Shown piece by piece: positions 1-8,630 of a DNA stretch of 64,000 nucleotides (positions are counted from its first letter, which is position 1; every line of letters begins with the position of its first letter). This stretch comes from an uncultured Bacteroidia bacterium (lineage in GTDB: Bacteria > Bacteroidota > Bacteroidia > Bacteroidales > UBA932). The stretch is taken from assembly GCA_902761655.1 (NCBI GenBank), contig CACWLD010000005.1, positions 33,859 through 97,858 on the forward strand. The letters are read 5' to 3'. The notes beneath the pieces were generated by a model. The model was not told where the DNA came from. It made no database searches and saw only the letters and a list, made by a program, of their open reading frames with translations. The translations under genes were made by a program, and so were the position numbers.

Positions 1-1055
1 TGAGAAAAAGACTTATACTGGTGCTTGGGATAGCAGCCGCCCTTGCGGCAGGCTGTGCAAAGAGCCCCAAGGAAGGCCCCAACGATGCAGAGATCCGCTA
101 TCTGGAAAGCTGGGTGATATCCCAGAGGGCCAAACATCCGGAGTTTTTGTGGAAGGAGACCCCGCTGGGAAGCTTCATCCTTGAAGACGAACCCGGAACA
201 GGAACCCTCATAGGCGATGCGGAGGCCACTCCATTCGTATATATCAGATACACTGTTACAGACCTTAACGGCAATATCCTGTCCACGACGGAAGAGGACG
301 TTGCAAAGCAGATAGGCACTTACAAATACGCCAACTATTACGGCCCGCGCGCCTTCTACCGCAAGACGGACGGATTGTCCGCCTGCCTTGCCGGAGAGGA
401 TGAGATCTTCACCGGAATGAGGGTTGGCGGCTCCAGGAGGGTTGTAGTTCCCGGCTGGCTGCTTACATCATCCAGATACAATACCAAGGCGGAATATATG
501 GCAAAGAAGGCCCAGGAATCCGCAATCTATGACATTAAAATAGAAGACTCCGCCACTGACATAGGCAAGTGGCAGGTTGACTCCATAGAGACATACCTGC
601 GCCGCAGATATCCATCCGCTTCCCTTGACACAACCGGAAAATACGGCTTCTATTACTATCAGATAACCCCGCCGCCCGCAGATGCGGAGGAGATTGGGGA
701 ATCAGAGAAAGTCTATCTCGATTACACCGGCTTCCTGCTCAACGGCCACATCTTTGACAGCACTGACGAATACATCTGCAAGGACAACCATATCAACAAG
801 AGTTCTTACGGCCCCGTATTCGTAAACTGGAAGAAGCCTGAGGATTACACAAGCATAACAATGGGAGACGAGGCCAGCAACCTTGTGGACGGCTTCACAT
901 ACGCCCTCTCCAAGATGAAGAGAGGAGAGAGGGGCCTTGCGGTCTTCTACTCCGTATGGGGATATGGTATAAACGGCAACGAACCCACAATTCCGGCTCT
1001 CAGCCCCATAGCCTTTGAAATAGAACTGTTGGAACAGGAAGAAGTGGAGGATTAG
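1..1055 (+). CDS. Tandem FKBP-type peptidyl-prolyl isomerase lipoprotein (first base of start codon outside window)
   Basis: The reading frame is open from the first base. The window begins with TG, so the natural ATG almost certainly has its A one base upstream. That start gives a lipoprotein signal, MRKRLILVLGIAAALAAGC, with the lipobox LAAGC. Two FKBP-like segments follow, at about residues 55-175 and 200-340. Both have the hallmark 'G...F..G' and 'l..M..G.k..v..P' patterns (for example VYLDYTGFLLNGHIFDST). FKBP lipoproteins catalyse proline isomerisation in the periplasm; the gliding-associated GldI group is related. The next gene starts 4 bases after the stop, so this looks like the front or middle of a four-gene operon. 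Family assignment is good; the exact client protein is unknown. Confidence 0.8.
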   Translation, partial: RKRLILVLGIAAALAAGCAKSPKEGPNDAEIRYLESWVISQRAKHPEFLWKETPLGSFILEDEPGTGTLIGDAEATPFVYIRYTVTDLNGNILSTTEEDVAKQIGTYKYANYYGPRAFYRKTDGLSACLAGEDEIFTGMRVGGSRRVVVPGWLLTSSRYNTKAEYMAKKAQESAIYDIKIEDSATDIGKWQVDSIETYLRRRYPSASLDTTGKYGFYYYQITPPPADAEEIGESEKVYLDYTGFLLNGHIFDSTDEYICKDNHINKSSYGPVFVNWKKPEDYTSITMGDEASNLVDGFTYALSKMKRGERGLAVFYSVWGYGINGNEPTIPALSPIAFEIELLEQEEVED

Positions 1056-1059
1056 CGAT

Positions 1060-2457
1060 ATGGCCGGTTCAACAACGGCTCCTACCGAGCTTGGAACCAA
1101 GAGTATAGGTTCGCTTCTGAGAATGTACGCGGTCCCGGGAATCATAGCCCAGACCGCGGCTTCTTTGTACAATATGGTGGACAGCATCTACATAGGCCAC
1201 ATAAAGGATGTAGGTTCCTACGCCATTTCCGGACTTGCCGTCACATTCCCCCTGATGAACCTTTCCTCCGCGCTTGGCACACTGGTGGGAGTAGGCGGAA
1301 TGACGCTGATGTCCGTCCTTCTGGGCCAGAAGAACTATGACAACGCCAGCAAGGTGCTGGGCAACGTCCTTACCCTGAACGTTGCCATCGGCTTGATTTT
1401 CACCGTGTTTATGCTGGCTTTCCTGGATCCCGTACTGCGCTTCTTTGGAGCCAGCGACAACACCCTCCCCTTTGCAAGGGAGTATATGACCATAATCCTC
1501 ATAGGAAACGTCATCACCCATCTGTATTTTGGCTTGAACGGCGCCATACGCGCCAGCGGAAAGCCAAAGATAGCGATGGGCCTCACCCTGTTCACGGTCA
1601 CCTCCAACGCCATCCTGGACCCTATATTCATCTTTGCACTTGGGATGGGAATCAAGGGAGCTGCCATAGCGACAATACTTTGCCAGCTGATGGCGCTTAC
1701 CTACTCGTTCCGTTTCTTCCTTGACAGGACAAGGGTACCTCATTTCCCCAAGGGTCTTTTCAAGCTTGACTGGAGGATTGCAAGGCAGTCCTTGGCCATA
1801 GGCCTGGGACCGTTCCTTATGAACGCCGCGGCCTGTATGGTGAACCTGTTCGTGAACCAACAGCTTGGCAAGTATGGCGGGGACCTTGCAATTGGCGCTT
1901 ACGGTATAGTGAACCGCATCACCTTTATGTTCGTGATGATAGTGATGGGCCTCAACCAGGGCTTGCAGCCTATCGCAGGCTATAATTACGGAGCGCGGCA
2001 ATATTCCAGGGTCAAGGAGATATTTATGCTCACCGCAAAATGGGCCATCCTGACCACCACCCTCTGTTTCCTGGTTTCAGAACTGATCCCGGGCGCGGCC
2101 GTAGGCTTGTTTACAAACGACCCTTATCTTGAAGGCCTTGCGGAAAAGGGCCTGAGGACAATGAACATAATGATGCCTCTCGTTGGCGTTTCAATGATTA
2201 CCACCACGTTCTTCCAGTGCCTGGGAATGGTGAACAAATCCATCTTCCTGTCGCTGTCAAGACAGCTCATATTCCTGCTTCCGCTCCTGTACCTGCTCCC
2301 GCTTAAGTTCCAGGAGAAAGGCATCTGGATGAGTTTCCCTATATCGGACGGCATAACCATTGTCATTTCAATCCTGTTCGTGGCCGCCCTGTTCAAGAAA
2401 TTAAGCAAGCTCAATGACGGAGACGATCCGTCCATCCTTGGCAGTAACATAAAATAG
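1060..2457 (+). CDS. MATE family efflux transporter
   Basis: This 465-residue, highly hydrophobic protein has the two-fold MatE architecture: about twelve membrane segments in two homologous halves (roughly residues 15-225 and 240-445). Family-like motifs include 'SIGSLLRMYAVPGIIAQTA' at the N terminus and 'MGLNQGLQPIAGYNYGA' in the second half. MATE proteins export drugs or cationic metabolites using a Na+ or H+ gradient. The start is the ATG 4 bases after the upstream lipoprotein stop, and the next gene begins 4 bases after its own stop, so it is embedded in an operon. The substrate cannot be read from sequence. It is not a Wzx flippase for the distant capsule locus on any evidence here. 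Confidence 0.9.
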   Translation: MAGSTTAPTELGTKSIGSLLRMYAVPGIIAQTAASLYNMVDSIYIGHIKDVGSYAISGLAVTFPLMNLSSALGTLVGVGGMTLMSVLLGQKNYDNASKVLGNVLTLNVAIGLIFTVFMLAFLDPVLRFFGASDNTLPFAREYMTIILIGNVITHLYFGLNGAIRASGKPKIAMGLTLFTVTSNAILDPIFIFALGMGIKGAAIATILCQLMALTYSFRFFLDRTRVPHFPKGLFKLDWRIARQSLAIGLGPFLMNAAACMVNLFVNQQLGKYGGDLAIGAYGIVNRITFMFVMIVMGLNQGLQPIAGYNYGARQYSRVKEIFMLTAKWAILTTTLCFLVSELIPGAAVGLFTNDPYLEGLAEKGLRTMNIMMPLVGVSMITTTFFQCLGMVNKSIFLSLSRQLIFLLPLLYLLPLKFQEKGIWMSFPISDGITIVISILFVAALFKKLSKLNDGDDPSILGSNIK

Positions 2458-2461
2458 CGCT

Positions 2462-3064
2462 ATGGAAAAGCACATTCTGATAACCATAGGACGGCAGTTC
2501 GGCAGCGGCGGCAAGCCCGTTGGAGACGCCTTGTCCCGTAAACTGGGAATTCCGGTTTACGACAACGAACTCATCACCGAAGCCGCAAAACAGAGCGGCT
2601 ACAGCCCTGAACTGTTCATCCGCAGTGACGAGAAGAAGCGCAGTTTCTTCCTCGCCAACCTTTTCGGACTCAGCTCTGACGTCCGCAATATGATTGGCGA
2701 CGCGGAACTGTTCCGCATCCAGAGCGAGACCATCCGCAACCTGGCCTCCAAGGGTTCGGCCATCTTTGTGGGAAGGGCTTCGGACTATGTCCTAAGGGAT
2801 ATGAAATGCCTTAACGTCTTCATCACTGCATCTATGGAGTCACGCATAAAGTTCGTATGCGAGCGCGACGGCGTTGCCCTGGAGGACGCTCCCGGCATTA
2901 TTGAGCGCAGGGACCGCAACCGCTCCAAGTATTACGATTTCTTTACCCAGAAGCATTGGGGTCTTGCCTCCAATTACGATATTTGCATCAACCGCTCCAC
3001 CCTTGGAACGGAAAAGACCGCGGACCTTATCATTGAGTTCGGGAAAATGCGCGGCCTTATTTAG
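2462..3064 (+). CDS. Cytidylate kinase-like family protein
   Basis: This 200-residue protein has a P-loop-like glycine-rich motif, GRQFGSGG, at residues 10-17. It then has the 'A..LGIPVYDNELI' pattern of the cytidylate-kinase-like family found in many anaerobes, and a late 'RDRNRSKYYDFFTQKHWG' segment that matches the family's LID region. These proteins resemble Cmk, but their substrate is usually untested and they often coexist with a true Cmk. The gene sits 4 bases after the MATE gene and 3 bases before the serine hydrolase, in the same operon. Nucleoside monophosphate phosphorylation is a family-level inference. Confidence 0.8.
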   Translation: MEKHILITIGRQFGSGGKPVGDALSRKLGIPVYDNELITEAAKQSGYSPELFIRSDEKKRSFFLANLFGLSSDVRNMIGDAELFRIQSETIRNLASKGSAIFVGRASDYVLRDMKCLNVFITASMESRIKFVCERDGVALEDAPGIIERRDRNRSKYYDFFTQKHWGLASNYDICINRSTLGTEKTADLIIEFGKMRGLI

Positions 3065-3067
3065 TGA

Positions 3068-4336
3068 ATGAGGATTAGATACAAAATACTCCTTTTGCTT
3101 GCTGCGTTCGCAGCCGTGGCCTGGCAGGTCCTGCCCCAGGACGGTCCGGTGCACGTACCCGTAATCCTCAACCAGACCCTCACCAACGAGATGTCCGACA
3201 TTGAAGGCCTGGAGGGCCTTGACGCCAATATGGAGGAATTCCTGCGCCATTGGAACATCCACGGCGCCTCCCTCGCCATTATGCGGAACGATTCGCTTGT
3301 CTACGCCAAAGGCTACGGGCAGGCGGACAATGGCGGCGTGGCCGTAGGCCCAAGCACCATTTTCCGCCTGGCGTCGGTCTCCAAGCTGATCACCGCAATT
3401 GGCATAATGGTGCTGCAGGAAAGAGGCCAGCTGAGCCTCTCGGACAAGGTCTTCACCCCAAACGGCGGCATACTTGGGAACGAACCCTACACAGGATATA
3501 TCTCCGACAGGCGCTACTTTGACATAACCGTGGAGCACCTTTTAAGGCACAGCGCAGGCCTCTCCAGCAGCGCCGGGGACCCTATGTTCAGCACACGCAC
3601 CCTGATGCGGCGCTACGGCTGGACCACTCCTCCGGACGCGGCCACCCTGTCGCGCCACGCCCTGTCGCTCCGGCTCCAGTTCGACCCCGGAACTTCTTCC
3701 ACCTACTCCAACTACGGCTATCTGCTCCTCTCAATGATCATTGAGAAAGTCACCGGGCAGCCGTACGAGCAATGGATCTACGAGAACGTCCTCCTGCCCG
3801 CAGGGTGCTATGATATGCACCTTGGCGGCAACTCGTACGAGGAAAAATATCCCAACGAGACCCGCTATTTCCCTATGCGGAACGAAGCCAAGGTCTCCAA
3901 ATACGACAACACCCCCGTGATGGTGGAGCGCTGCTACGGCGGCAACGACATCACCGCCCTCAAGGGCGCAGGCGCCTGGGTGGCATCCGCACCGGAGGTG
4001 GCAAGGCTTGTTGCCTCCATAGACGGCAGGCTGCAGGTTCCTGACATCCTGTCCGCGGGAAGCATCGCGGATATGACTGCCCCAACGGACAGCGTGACCT
4101 ACGCACTTGGCTGGATAGACACAAAGGAAACAGGCGAATGGACCCGTACCGGAACCCTCTCCGGCACATCCGCCCTCATCAAATACTACCCTGACGGGGA
4201 ATGCTGGGTAATGATCACCAACACCAGCACATACCGCGCAGCCCGCTTCACCAACGACATAGCGGCGCTGTTCGCAAAAAGCAGGGAGGAATTCTCCCCC
4301 CTGCTTCCTAAAAGAAATTTATTCTATTCTGAATAA
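3068..4336 (+). CDS. Serine hydrolase of the beta-lactamase/penicillin-binding (class C-like) family
   Basis: This 422-residue protein starts with an uncleaved-looking signal or anchor (MRIRYKILLLLAAFAAVAW). The S-x-x-K catalytic motif SVSK is at about residues 103-106, a Y-x-N motif (YSN) is near residue 213, and a TRTGTLSGT segment occupies the place of the third KTG/HxG motif. The family includes D-aminopeptidases, EstB-type esterases and FmtA-like cell-wall enzymes; few are true beta-lactamases. It is the last gene of the + strand operon and converges on the phosphotransacylase gene with only 2 bases between stops. No terminator is obvious there. The substrate is unknown. Confidence 0.85.
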   Translation: MRIRYKILLLLAAFAAVAWQVLPQDGPVHVPVILNQTLTNEMSDIEGLEGLDANMEEFLRHWNIHGASLAIMRNDSLVYAKGYGQADNGGVAVGPSTIFRLASVSKLITAIGIMVLQERGQLSLSDKVFTPNGGILGNEPYTGYISDRRYFDITVEHLLRHSAGLSSSAGDPMFSTRTLMRRYGWTTPPDAATLSRHALSLRLQFDPGTSSTYSNYGYLLLSMIIEKVTGQPYEQWIYENVLLPAGCYDMHLGGNSYEEKYPNETRYFPMRNEAKVSKYDNTPVMVERCYGGNDITALKGAGAWVASAPEVARLVASIDGRLQVPDILSAGSIADMTAPTDSVTYALGWIDTKETGEWTRTGTLSGTSALIKYYPDGECWVMITNTSTYRAARFTNDIAALFAKSREEFSPLLPKRNLFYSE

Positions 4337-4338
4337 TC

Positions 4339-5247
4339 TTACTTGACGAACATTGCGGCCTCTGCAATGGAGTTGAGCTTTGTATCCACGCTGTCGGCAC
4401 GGCTGGCAAGGATACAAGGAGCTGTAGTTCCAACGAGCATACCTGCCTGCCTTACGCCGGAAGCCAGTTTTGAATTGGTCTTCCAGAATACGTTGGCGGA
4501 CTCGATGTTGGGGAACAGGAGGCAGTCTGCGTCTCCGGCAACAGGGCTCTTGAGCTTCTTGATCTGAACTGACTCAGGGTCAATGCAGACGTCAAGTGCC
4601 AGAGGACCGTCACCTATGCAGGCGCCAAGCTGTCCGCGGTCTGCCATCTTTGCGAGCATTGCGCCCTCGATGCAGGCGGGCATAGAATCAAGCATCTGCT
4701 CTGAAGCGGCTACGAATGCGATCTTAGGGCTGGCGATACCGAATGACCTGGCAACTCCAAGGAGGAATCCTGAAATCTTCACTTTCTGGCGGAAGTCAGG
4801 CTGGGGGACAACTGCCATATCGCTGAGGAACATAAGCTTTGGATAGAGAGGGTTCTCAATTACACCTACGTGGCTCAGAAGGCCCTTTGCGGGGAGAAGT
4901 CCGGTTTCCTTGTTAAGGATGGCGCGGAGGAACTTGTCTGTGCTGCACAAGCCCTTCATAAGCATATCGCCCTGGCCGTCGTGTACAAGCTGGACAGCCT
5001 GTGCAACAGCCTTTGCCTCTACGGGATTGTTGACGATGTCAAACTTCTCGACATCCATTCCGTTCTTGAGGCATACATCCTTGATGAGAGCCTCGTCACC
5101 TACCAGGGTAGCCTTGACGAAACCCATTTCCACTGCCTTGTAAGCAGCCTCGATACTGTGCTCGTCAACGCCCCAGGCTACGACGAGTCTCTTACATACG
5201 CCCTTTGCTTTAAGCTCGGCGAATACGTCTTCGAATTTTGTGATCAT
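4339..5247 (-). CDS. ptb: Phosphate butyryltransferase-type phosphotransacylase
   Basis: This 302-residue protein has the PTA_PTB fold throughout. Characteristic segments are 'MLMKGLCSTDKFLRAILNKE', the 'LLSHVGVIENPLYPKLMFL' stretch and the C-terminal 'GTTAPCILASRADSVDTKL'. The length and the KGLxST motif fit the Ptb branch (about 300 residues) rather than classic Pta (at least 325 residues). It exchanges CoA for phosphate on an acyl group, giving an acyl phosphate for a kinase to convert to ATP. It lies 17 bases downstream of ackA on the same strand, so the two form an acid-producing ATP-yielding pair. Whether acetyl-CoA or butyryl-CoA is preferred cannot be told from sequence. Confidence 0.85.
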   Translation of the reverse strand: MITKFEDVFAELKAKGVCKRLVVAWGVDEHSIEAAYKAVEMGFVKATLVGDEALIKDVCLKNGMDVEKFDIVNNPVEAKAVAQAVQLVHDGQGDMLMKGLCSTDKFLRAILNKETGLLPAKGLLSHVGVIENPLYPKLMFLSDMAVVPQPDFRQKVKISGFLLGVARSFGIASPKIAFVAASEQMLDSMPACIEGAMLAKMADRGQLGACIGDGPLALDVCIDPESVQIKKLKSPVAGDADCLLFPNIESANVFWKTNSKLASGVRQAGMLVGTTAPCILASRADSVDTKLNSIAEAAMFVK

Positions 5248-5264
5248 ATGTGGTTGAATATTGA

Positions 5265-6479
5265 TTATTCTTCTGCGTCCTGCACAAGGTGCATTGTGTC
5301 ACGGGCAATAACAAGTTCCTCGTTGGTGTTTACTACGGCAACCTTGATCTTTGACTCCGGAAGTGAGATGATGGCGTCAGAGTGGGCTGCGGCGTTGGTC
5401 TCATAGTCGAATGCAAGGCCAAGGAACGCGAAGTTCTCGCATACCCTGCGGCGCAGGCGGGCGTTGTTCTCGCCAATTCCGGCAGTGAAGACAATGAGGT
5501 CCACACCGGACATCTCAGCTATGTAGGAGCCAACTATCTTGATGATTTCGTGGGTGAACACCTTGAAGACCAGCTTGGCGCGGGCGTCTCCTTCCTCTGC
5601 CCTTGTGTTGAGATCGCGTACGTCTGAAGAGAATCCTGAAAGTCCCAGGAAGCCGCTCTTCTTGTTCATCAGGTCTGTCATCTGGTCAGGGGTGAGGCCC
5701 TCTTTCTTCATCACGTAAGGGACTATGTTAGGGTCTATGTTTCCGCAGCGGGTTCCCATAATGGGGCCTGCGAGCGGGGTGAATCCCATTGAGGTGTCAA
5801 GGCACTTGCCGTCCTGGACCGCAGTGATGGAACTGCCGTTTCCAAGGTGGCAGGTGATGATCTTGGAATCATTTATGTCAAGACCTGCAAGCTGGGCGCC
5901 CCTGCGTGCAACGAACTGATGGCTGGTGCCGTGGGCTCCGTACTTGCGGATGTGATAATCTTTGTAATACTTGTATGGAAGGCCGTACATATAGTTGTAC
6001 TGCGGCATTGTCTGATGGAAGGCGGTGTCAAACACCACAACCTGCGGGACTGAAGGCAGAACCTCCTGCATTGCCCTGATACCCAGGATATGGGCGGGGT
6101 TGTGGAGAGGAGCGAAGTCACAGCAGATGCGGATCTTTTCCATAACGTCCTCGTTTACGAGGGCGCTGCCGGAGAAGAAGTCCGCTCCCTGCACGATCCT
6201 GTGGCCCACAGCCTCTATGTCTTCGAAAGATTTGAGTACACCGTGAACAGGGTCTACAAGTTCATCCAGGACAAGCTGCATTCCCACTTTATGATCCGGA
6301 ATAGGCAGTTCCTTTACAACTTTTTCCTTACCTGACGGCCTGTAGGTATGCATTCCCTCGCTGAGGCCTATCTTTTCCACTATTCCTTTGGCAAGAAGGT
6401 CGTAAACATCATCGTTCTTCATATCCAGAAGCTGATACTTGATTGAAGAACTGCCACAATTGATAACCAGGATAATCAT
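5265..6479 (-). CDS. ackA: Acetate kinase
   Basis: Signature segments are ILVINCGSSSIKYQL at the N terminus, GHRIVQGADFF, FDTAFHQTMPQYNYMYGLPY, KYGAHGTSHQFVA, and the C-terminal nucleotide-binding FTAGIGEN. The open frame extends 12 codons upstream, but the ATG at 6479 gives MIILVINCGSS, the normal family N terminus, and a product of 404 residues, the normal length. It converts acyl phosphate and ADP to acid and ATP. It leads a two-gene operon with the phosphotransacylase. A good TACCTTTG promoter element lies 26 bases upstream. Confidence 0.93.
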   Translation of the reverse strand: MIILVINCGSSSIKYQLLDMKNDDVYDLLAKGIVEKIGLSEGMHTYRPSGKEKVVKELPIPDHKVGMQLVLDELVDPVHGVLKSFEDIEAVGHRIVQGADFFSGSALVNEDVMEKIRICCDFAPLHNPAHILGIRAMQEVLPSVPQVVVFDTAFHQTMPQYNYMYGLPYKYYKDYHIRKYGAHGTSHQFVARRGAQLAGLDINDSKIITCHLGNGSSITAVQDGKCLDTSMGFTPLAGPIMGTRCGNIDPNIVPYVMKKEGLTPDQMTDLMNKKSGFLGLSGFSSDVRDLNTRAEEGDARAKLVFKVFTHEIIKIVGSYIAEMSGVDLIVFTAGIGENNARLRRRVCENFAFLGLAFDYETNAAAHSDAIISLPESKIKVAVVNTNEELVIARDTMHLVQDAEE

Positions 6480-6504
6480 ATTCAAATAAACGTTTAAAGT
6501 GTGC

Positions 6505-6538
6505 CAAAGGTACACATTTCTATGTACTTTAGCAACAA
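6505..6538 (-). promoter_or_regulatory. Bacteroidota-type promoter for ackA-ptb
   Basis: On the minus strand a perfect -7 element TACCTTTG (plus-strand 6505-6512) is preceded, about 20 bases upstream, by TTGTTG (6533-6538). This matches the TTTG/TAnnTTTG consensus for the primary sigma factor of this phylum. The element lies 26 bases from the ackA ATG. A weaker plus-strand match (TACTTTAG, 6525-6532) could serve the divergent comEC-like gene. Confidence 0.6.
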
Positions 6539-6546
6539 CTTGAACT

Positions 6547-7623
6547 ATGGAAAAATTATCAATCCCATTCGCCGCCGGCGCCGCGCTGGGAGCGCTCCTC
6601 CCGTCACTCGCAGGCTTCCCGCGCGGCGCCCCCGCATACGCTGAAATCTGCCTCTTCCTGTGCGCCGTGGCAATGGCCCTGATATGCTACAACCCCGGAC
6701 GCAAATGGCTGTATCCCCTGCTGTTCTTCCTGCTGGGGATGTTCTGCTACTGCTCATACGCAATCATACCCGAAAGGATGGAGCGGACGCCGTGGCTGCG
6801 CGGGGCGGCGGTGCGGCTGCGGGAGCTGATACGGTCAATACCGTACAGCAACCCGCAGAGCCCCGCCCTTGTATGCGCAGTGCTGACGGGAGACCGCGGA
6901 GGCCTGGACAGGGAGGTGACGGAAGCCTTCCGCGCAAGCGGGGCTTCCCACATCCTGGCCCTGTCCGGCCTCCATATGGGCTTCATCTATATGCTGGTGC
7001 GCAGCGCCACCGTTTTCCTTGGCTACACGCCCGCGGCGCGCGCCTTGCGCTGCGTCCTTGGCATAGCCTTCGCCGTGATGTTCACAATTGCCACCGGCGC
7101 CAGCCCTTCGGCCCAGAGGGCCTGCATCTTCATCATCCTGCGCGAACTGGCGGCCGTCAGCCAGGTCCGCAGGAGTCCGCCCGCGCACAGCCTGTGCACG
7201 GCCCTCCTCCTGCAGCTGGCCTTCCGCCCGGACTTCATCTCCAACGCCGGATTCCAACTCTCCTACCTTGCAATGGCCGGCATCGTATTCATCCACCCCG
7301 TGCTCAAGGCCTGGTACCCCGCCCCCGACAGCCTCCGCAAAGGACGGCTTGACCCCGCCCGGAGGATCTGGGAAACCGCCTCCCTGAGCATCAGCTGCCA
7401 AATCTTCACCGCCCCGGCAGCCTACCTCCACTTTGGAACGTTTCCAAAGTATTTCCTGCTCACCAACCTGATCTCCCTGCCCCTCACTTCCGTGATAATG
7501 GCCCTGTCAGCAGGCGTTACTCTCCTTTGGGGCCTTGGCATATGCCCGGCCTTCCTGATAAGAATGAATGAAAAGGCAATCGAACTGCTTATATCCTCGC
7601 TGCGGATTATCAGCGGGATGTGA
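6547..7623 (+). CDS. Short ComEC/Rec2 family protein (competence domain only)
   Basis: This 358-residue membrane protein carries the defining ComEC motif SHILALSGLHMG at about residues 136-147 and the following polytopic Competence domain, including 'TGASPSAQRACIF' and 'FQLSYLAMAGIVF'. ComEC forms the inner-membrane channel for incoming single-stranded DNA. The N-terminal soluble DUF4131 region is very reduced, and the C-terminal metallo-beta-lactamase-like domain is absent. The frame ends in a clean TGA and runs into the convergent apbE gene (14-base overlap of 3' ends). It may be a minimal form or a truncated one. A ComEA-like HhH protein at 16312 is another competence-type gene in the window. 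Confidence 0.8.
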   Translation: MEKLSIPFAAGAALGALLPSLAGFPRGAPAYAEICLFLCAVAMALICYNPGRKWLYPLLFFLLGMFCYCSYAIIPERMERTPWLRGAAVRLRELIRSIPYSNPQSPALVCAVLTGDRGGLDREVTEAFRASGASHILALSGLHMGFIYMLVRSATVFLGYTPAARALRCVLGIAFAVMFTIATGASPSAQRACIFIILRELAAVSQVRRSPPAHSLCTALLLQLAFRPDFISNAGFQLSYLAMAGIVFIHPVLKAWYPAPDSLRKGRLDPARRIWETASLSISCQIFTAPAAYLHFGTFPKYFLLTNLISLPLTSVIMALSAGVTLLWGLGICPAFLIRMNEKAIELLISSLRIISGM

Positions 7624-8560
7624 CCTCGAATCCCGGTGAGGCCCAAGTACGCATACCGTCCCCGCCGTCATAGACCAGGAACCCCTCCAGGTCCGGACGG
7701 GAAAGGATGAACGCCTGTGACTCCTCAAGGCCTATTACCATACAGTAAGTGGCATATGCGTCCGCCAACGCGGCCGTAGGAGCCTTCACCGTGGCGCTGA
7801 GCAGGTTATGCTCAACCGGATATCCCGTCCTGGGATCTATGGTATGGGCATACTTGTGCCCGTCTTTCAGATAGAACTTCCTGTAATTGCCGGACGTCAC
7901 AATACCCTGCGGCTCAAAAGAGCACCTGTGTATGCCCTGCAGGGCCTCCCCCGGGGTCTCGTTCCCGTCAACCGGGCTGTCTATGCCAATTGTCCAGTTA
8001 CGCCCGGACGGATTGCGTCCCTCGCAGAATATCTCCCCAATGTCCACCAGCATATCCTTCACCCCTATCCGGTGCAGATAATCCGCCACCAAGTCACAGC
8101 TGTAGCCCTGCGCTATTGCATTGAAATTCAGTTTGCTGCCGTTAAGCGACATCGCCTCCTTTATCAGCTCCGGATCCGGCAGCGAATCCCTTGTGAAGCC
8201 GAACCCCCAAACGTCAAACAGCGGAGCCGCGCCCACGTCAAACGCCCCACCTGTCTCCTCCTTCAACTCCCGGGACAATTCCAGCAGGTCCTGGAACATA
8301 GGGGGAAGCGCCACTTCCTCCCCGGCGTTGTACCTGCTGAGCACGGAATTCCTGTTGTATCCGGACAGCGTATTGTCTATTGCCAGCAAGATGGAATCTA
8401 TGGAAGACTGGATGACGGCGGGAGAAACCTTGACCCCCTTCAGGTTCAGTTTCACTGTATATTTCCCACCCTGGGCATACCCTCCAACGGCAATATATCT
8501 GTCTCCGGAACAGGACAGGCACAATAGTGCCGCAAATAAAAGAATGAGTCCGCGTTTCAT
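7610..8560 (-). CDS. apbE: FAD:protein FMN transferase (ApbE) lipoprotein
   Basis: The ATG at 8560 gives MKRGLILLFAALLCLSC, a lipoprotein signal with its cysteine at residue 17. An upstream extension of 19 codons is possible but would spoil the signal. ApbE motifs follow: TGGAFDVGAAPL, NFNAIAQGYSCD (flavin-binding AxGYxxD) and HTIDPRTGYPV (metal/FMN site). The enzyme attaches FMN covalently to threonines of periplasm-facing proteins such as Rnf/Nqr subunits. The usual 'IGGE' turn appears as IGE, one glycine short. The product is about 316 residues, normal for the family. The 3' end overlaps comEC. Confidence 0.9.
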   Translation of the reverse strand: MKRGLILLFAALLCLSCSGDRYIAVGGYAQGGKYTVKLNLKGVKVSPAVIQSSIDSILLAIDNTLSGYNRNSVLSRYNAGEEVALPPMFQDLLELSRELKEETGGAFDVGAAPLFDVWGFGFTRDSLPDPELIKEAMSLNGSKLNFNAIAQGYSCDLVADYLHRIGVKDMLVDIGEIFCEGRNPSGRNWTIGIDSPVDGNETPGEALQGIHRCSFEPQGIVTSGNYRKFYLKDGHKYAHTIDPRTGYPVEHNLLSATVKAPTAALADAYATYCMVIGLEESQAFILSRPDLEGFLVYDGGDGMRTWASPGFEVTSR

Positions 8561-8583
8561 ATCGCCTTGGTAAAGTATTTGTA

Positions 8584-8591
8584 CAAATTTA
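8584..8591 (-). promoter_or_regulatory. Promoter -7 element for apbE
   Basis: TAAATTTG on the minus strand (plus-strand CAAATTTA, 8584-8591), 23 bases upstream of the apbE ATG, is a perfect TAnnTTTG match. No convincing -33 box was seen. A near match on the plus strand, CATATTTG at 8615-8622, could drive the divergent gene at 8631. Confidence 0.5.
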
Positions 8592-8630
8592 GCGGTTTTT
8601 CCATTTATAATGTGCATATTTGTAAGTTAA

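Noticed and set aside
1060-2457. MATE protein as the capsule flippase (Wzx)
   Set aside because: It lies far from the polysaccharide locus, in an unrelated operon, and its sequence fits the drug/metabolite MATE type.
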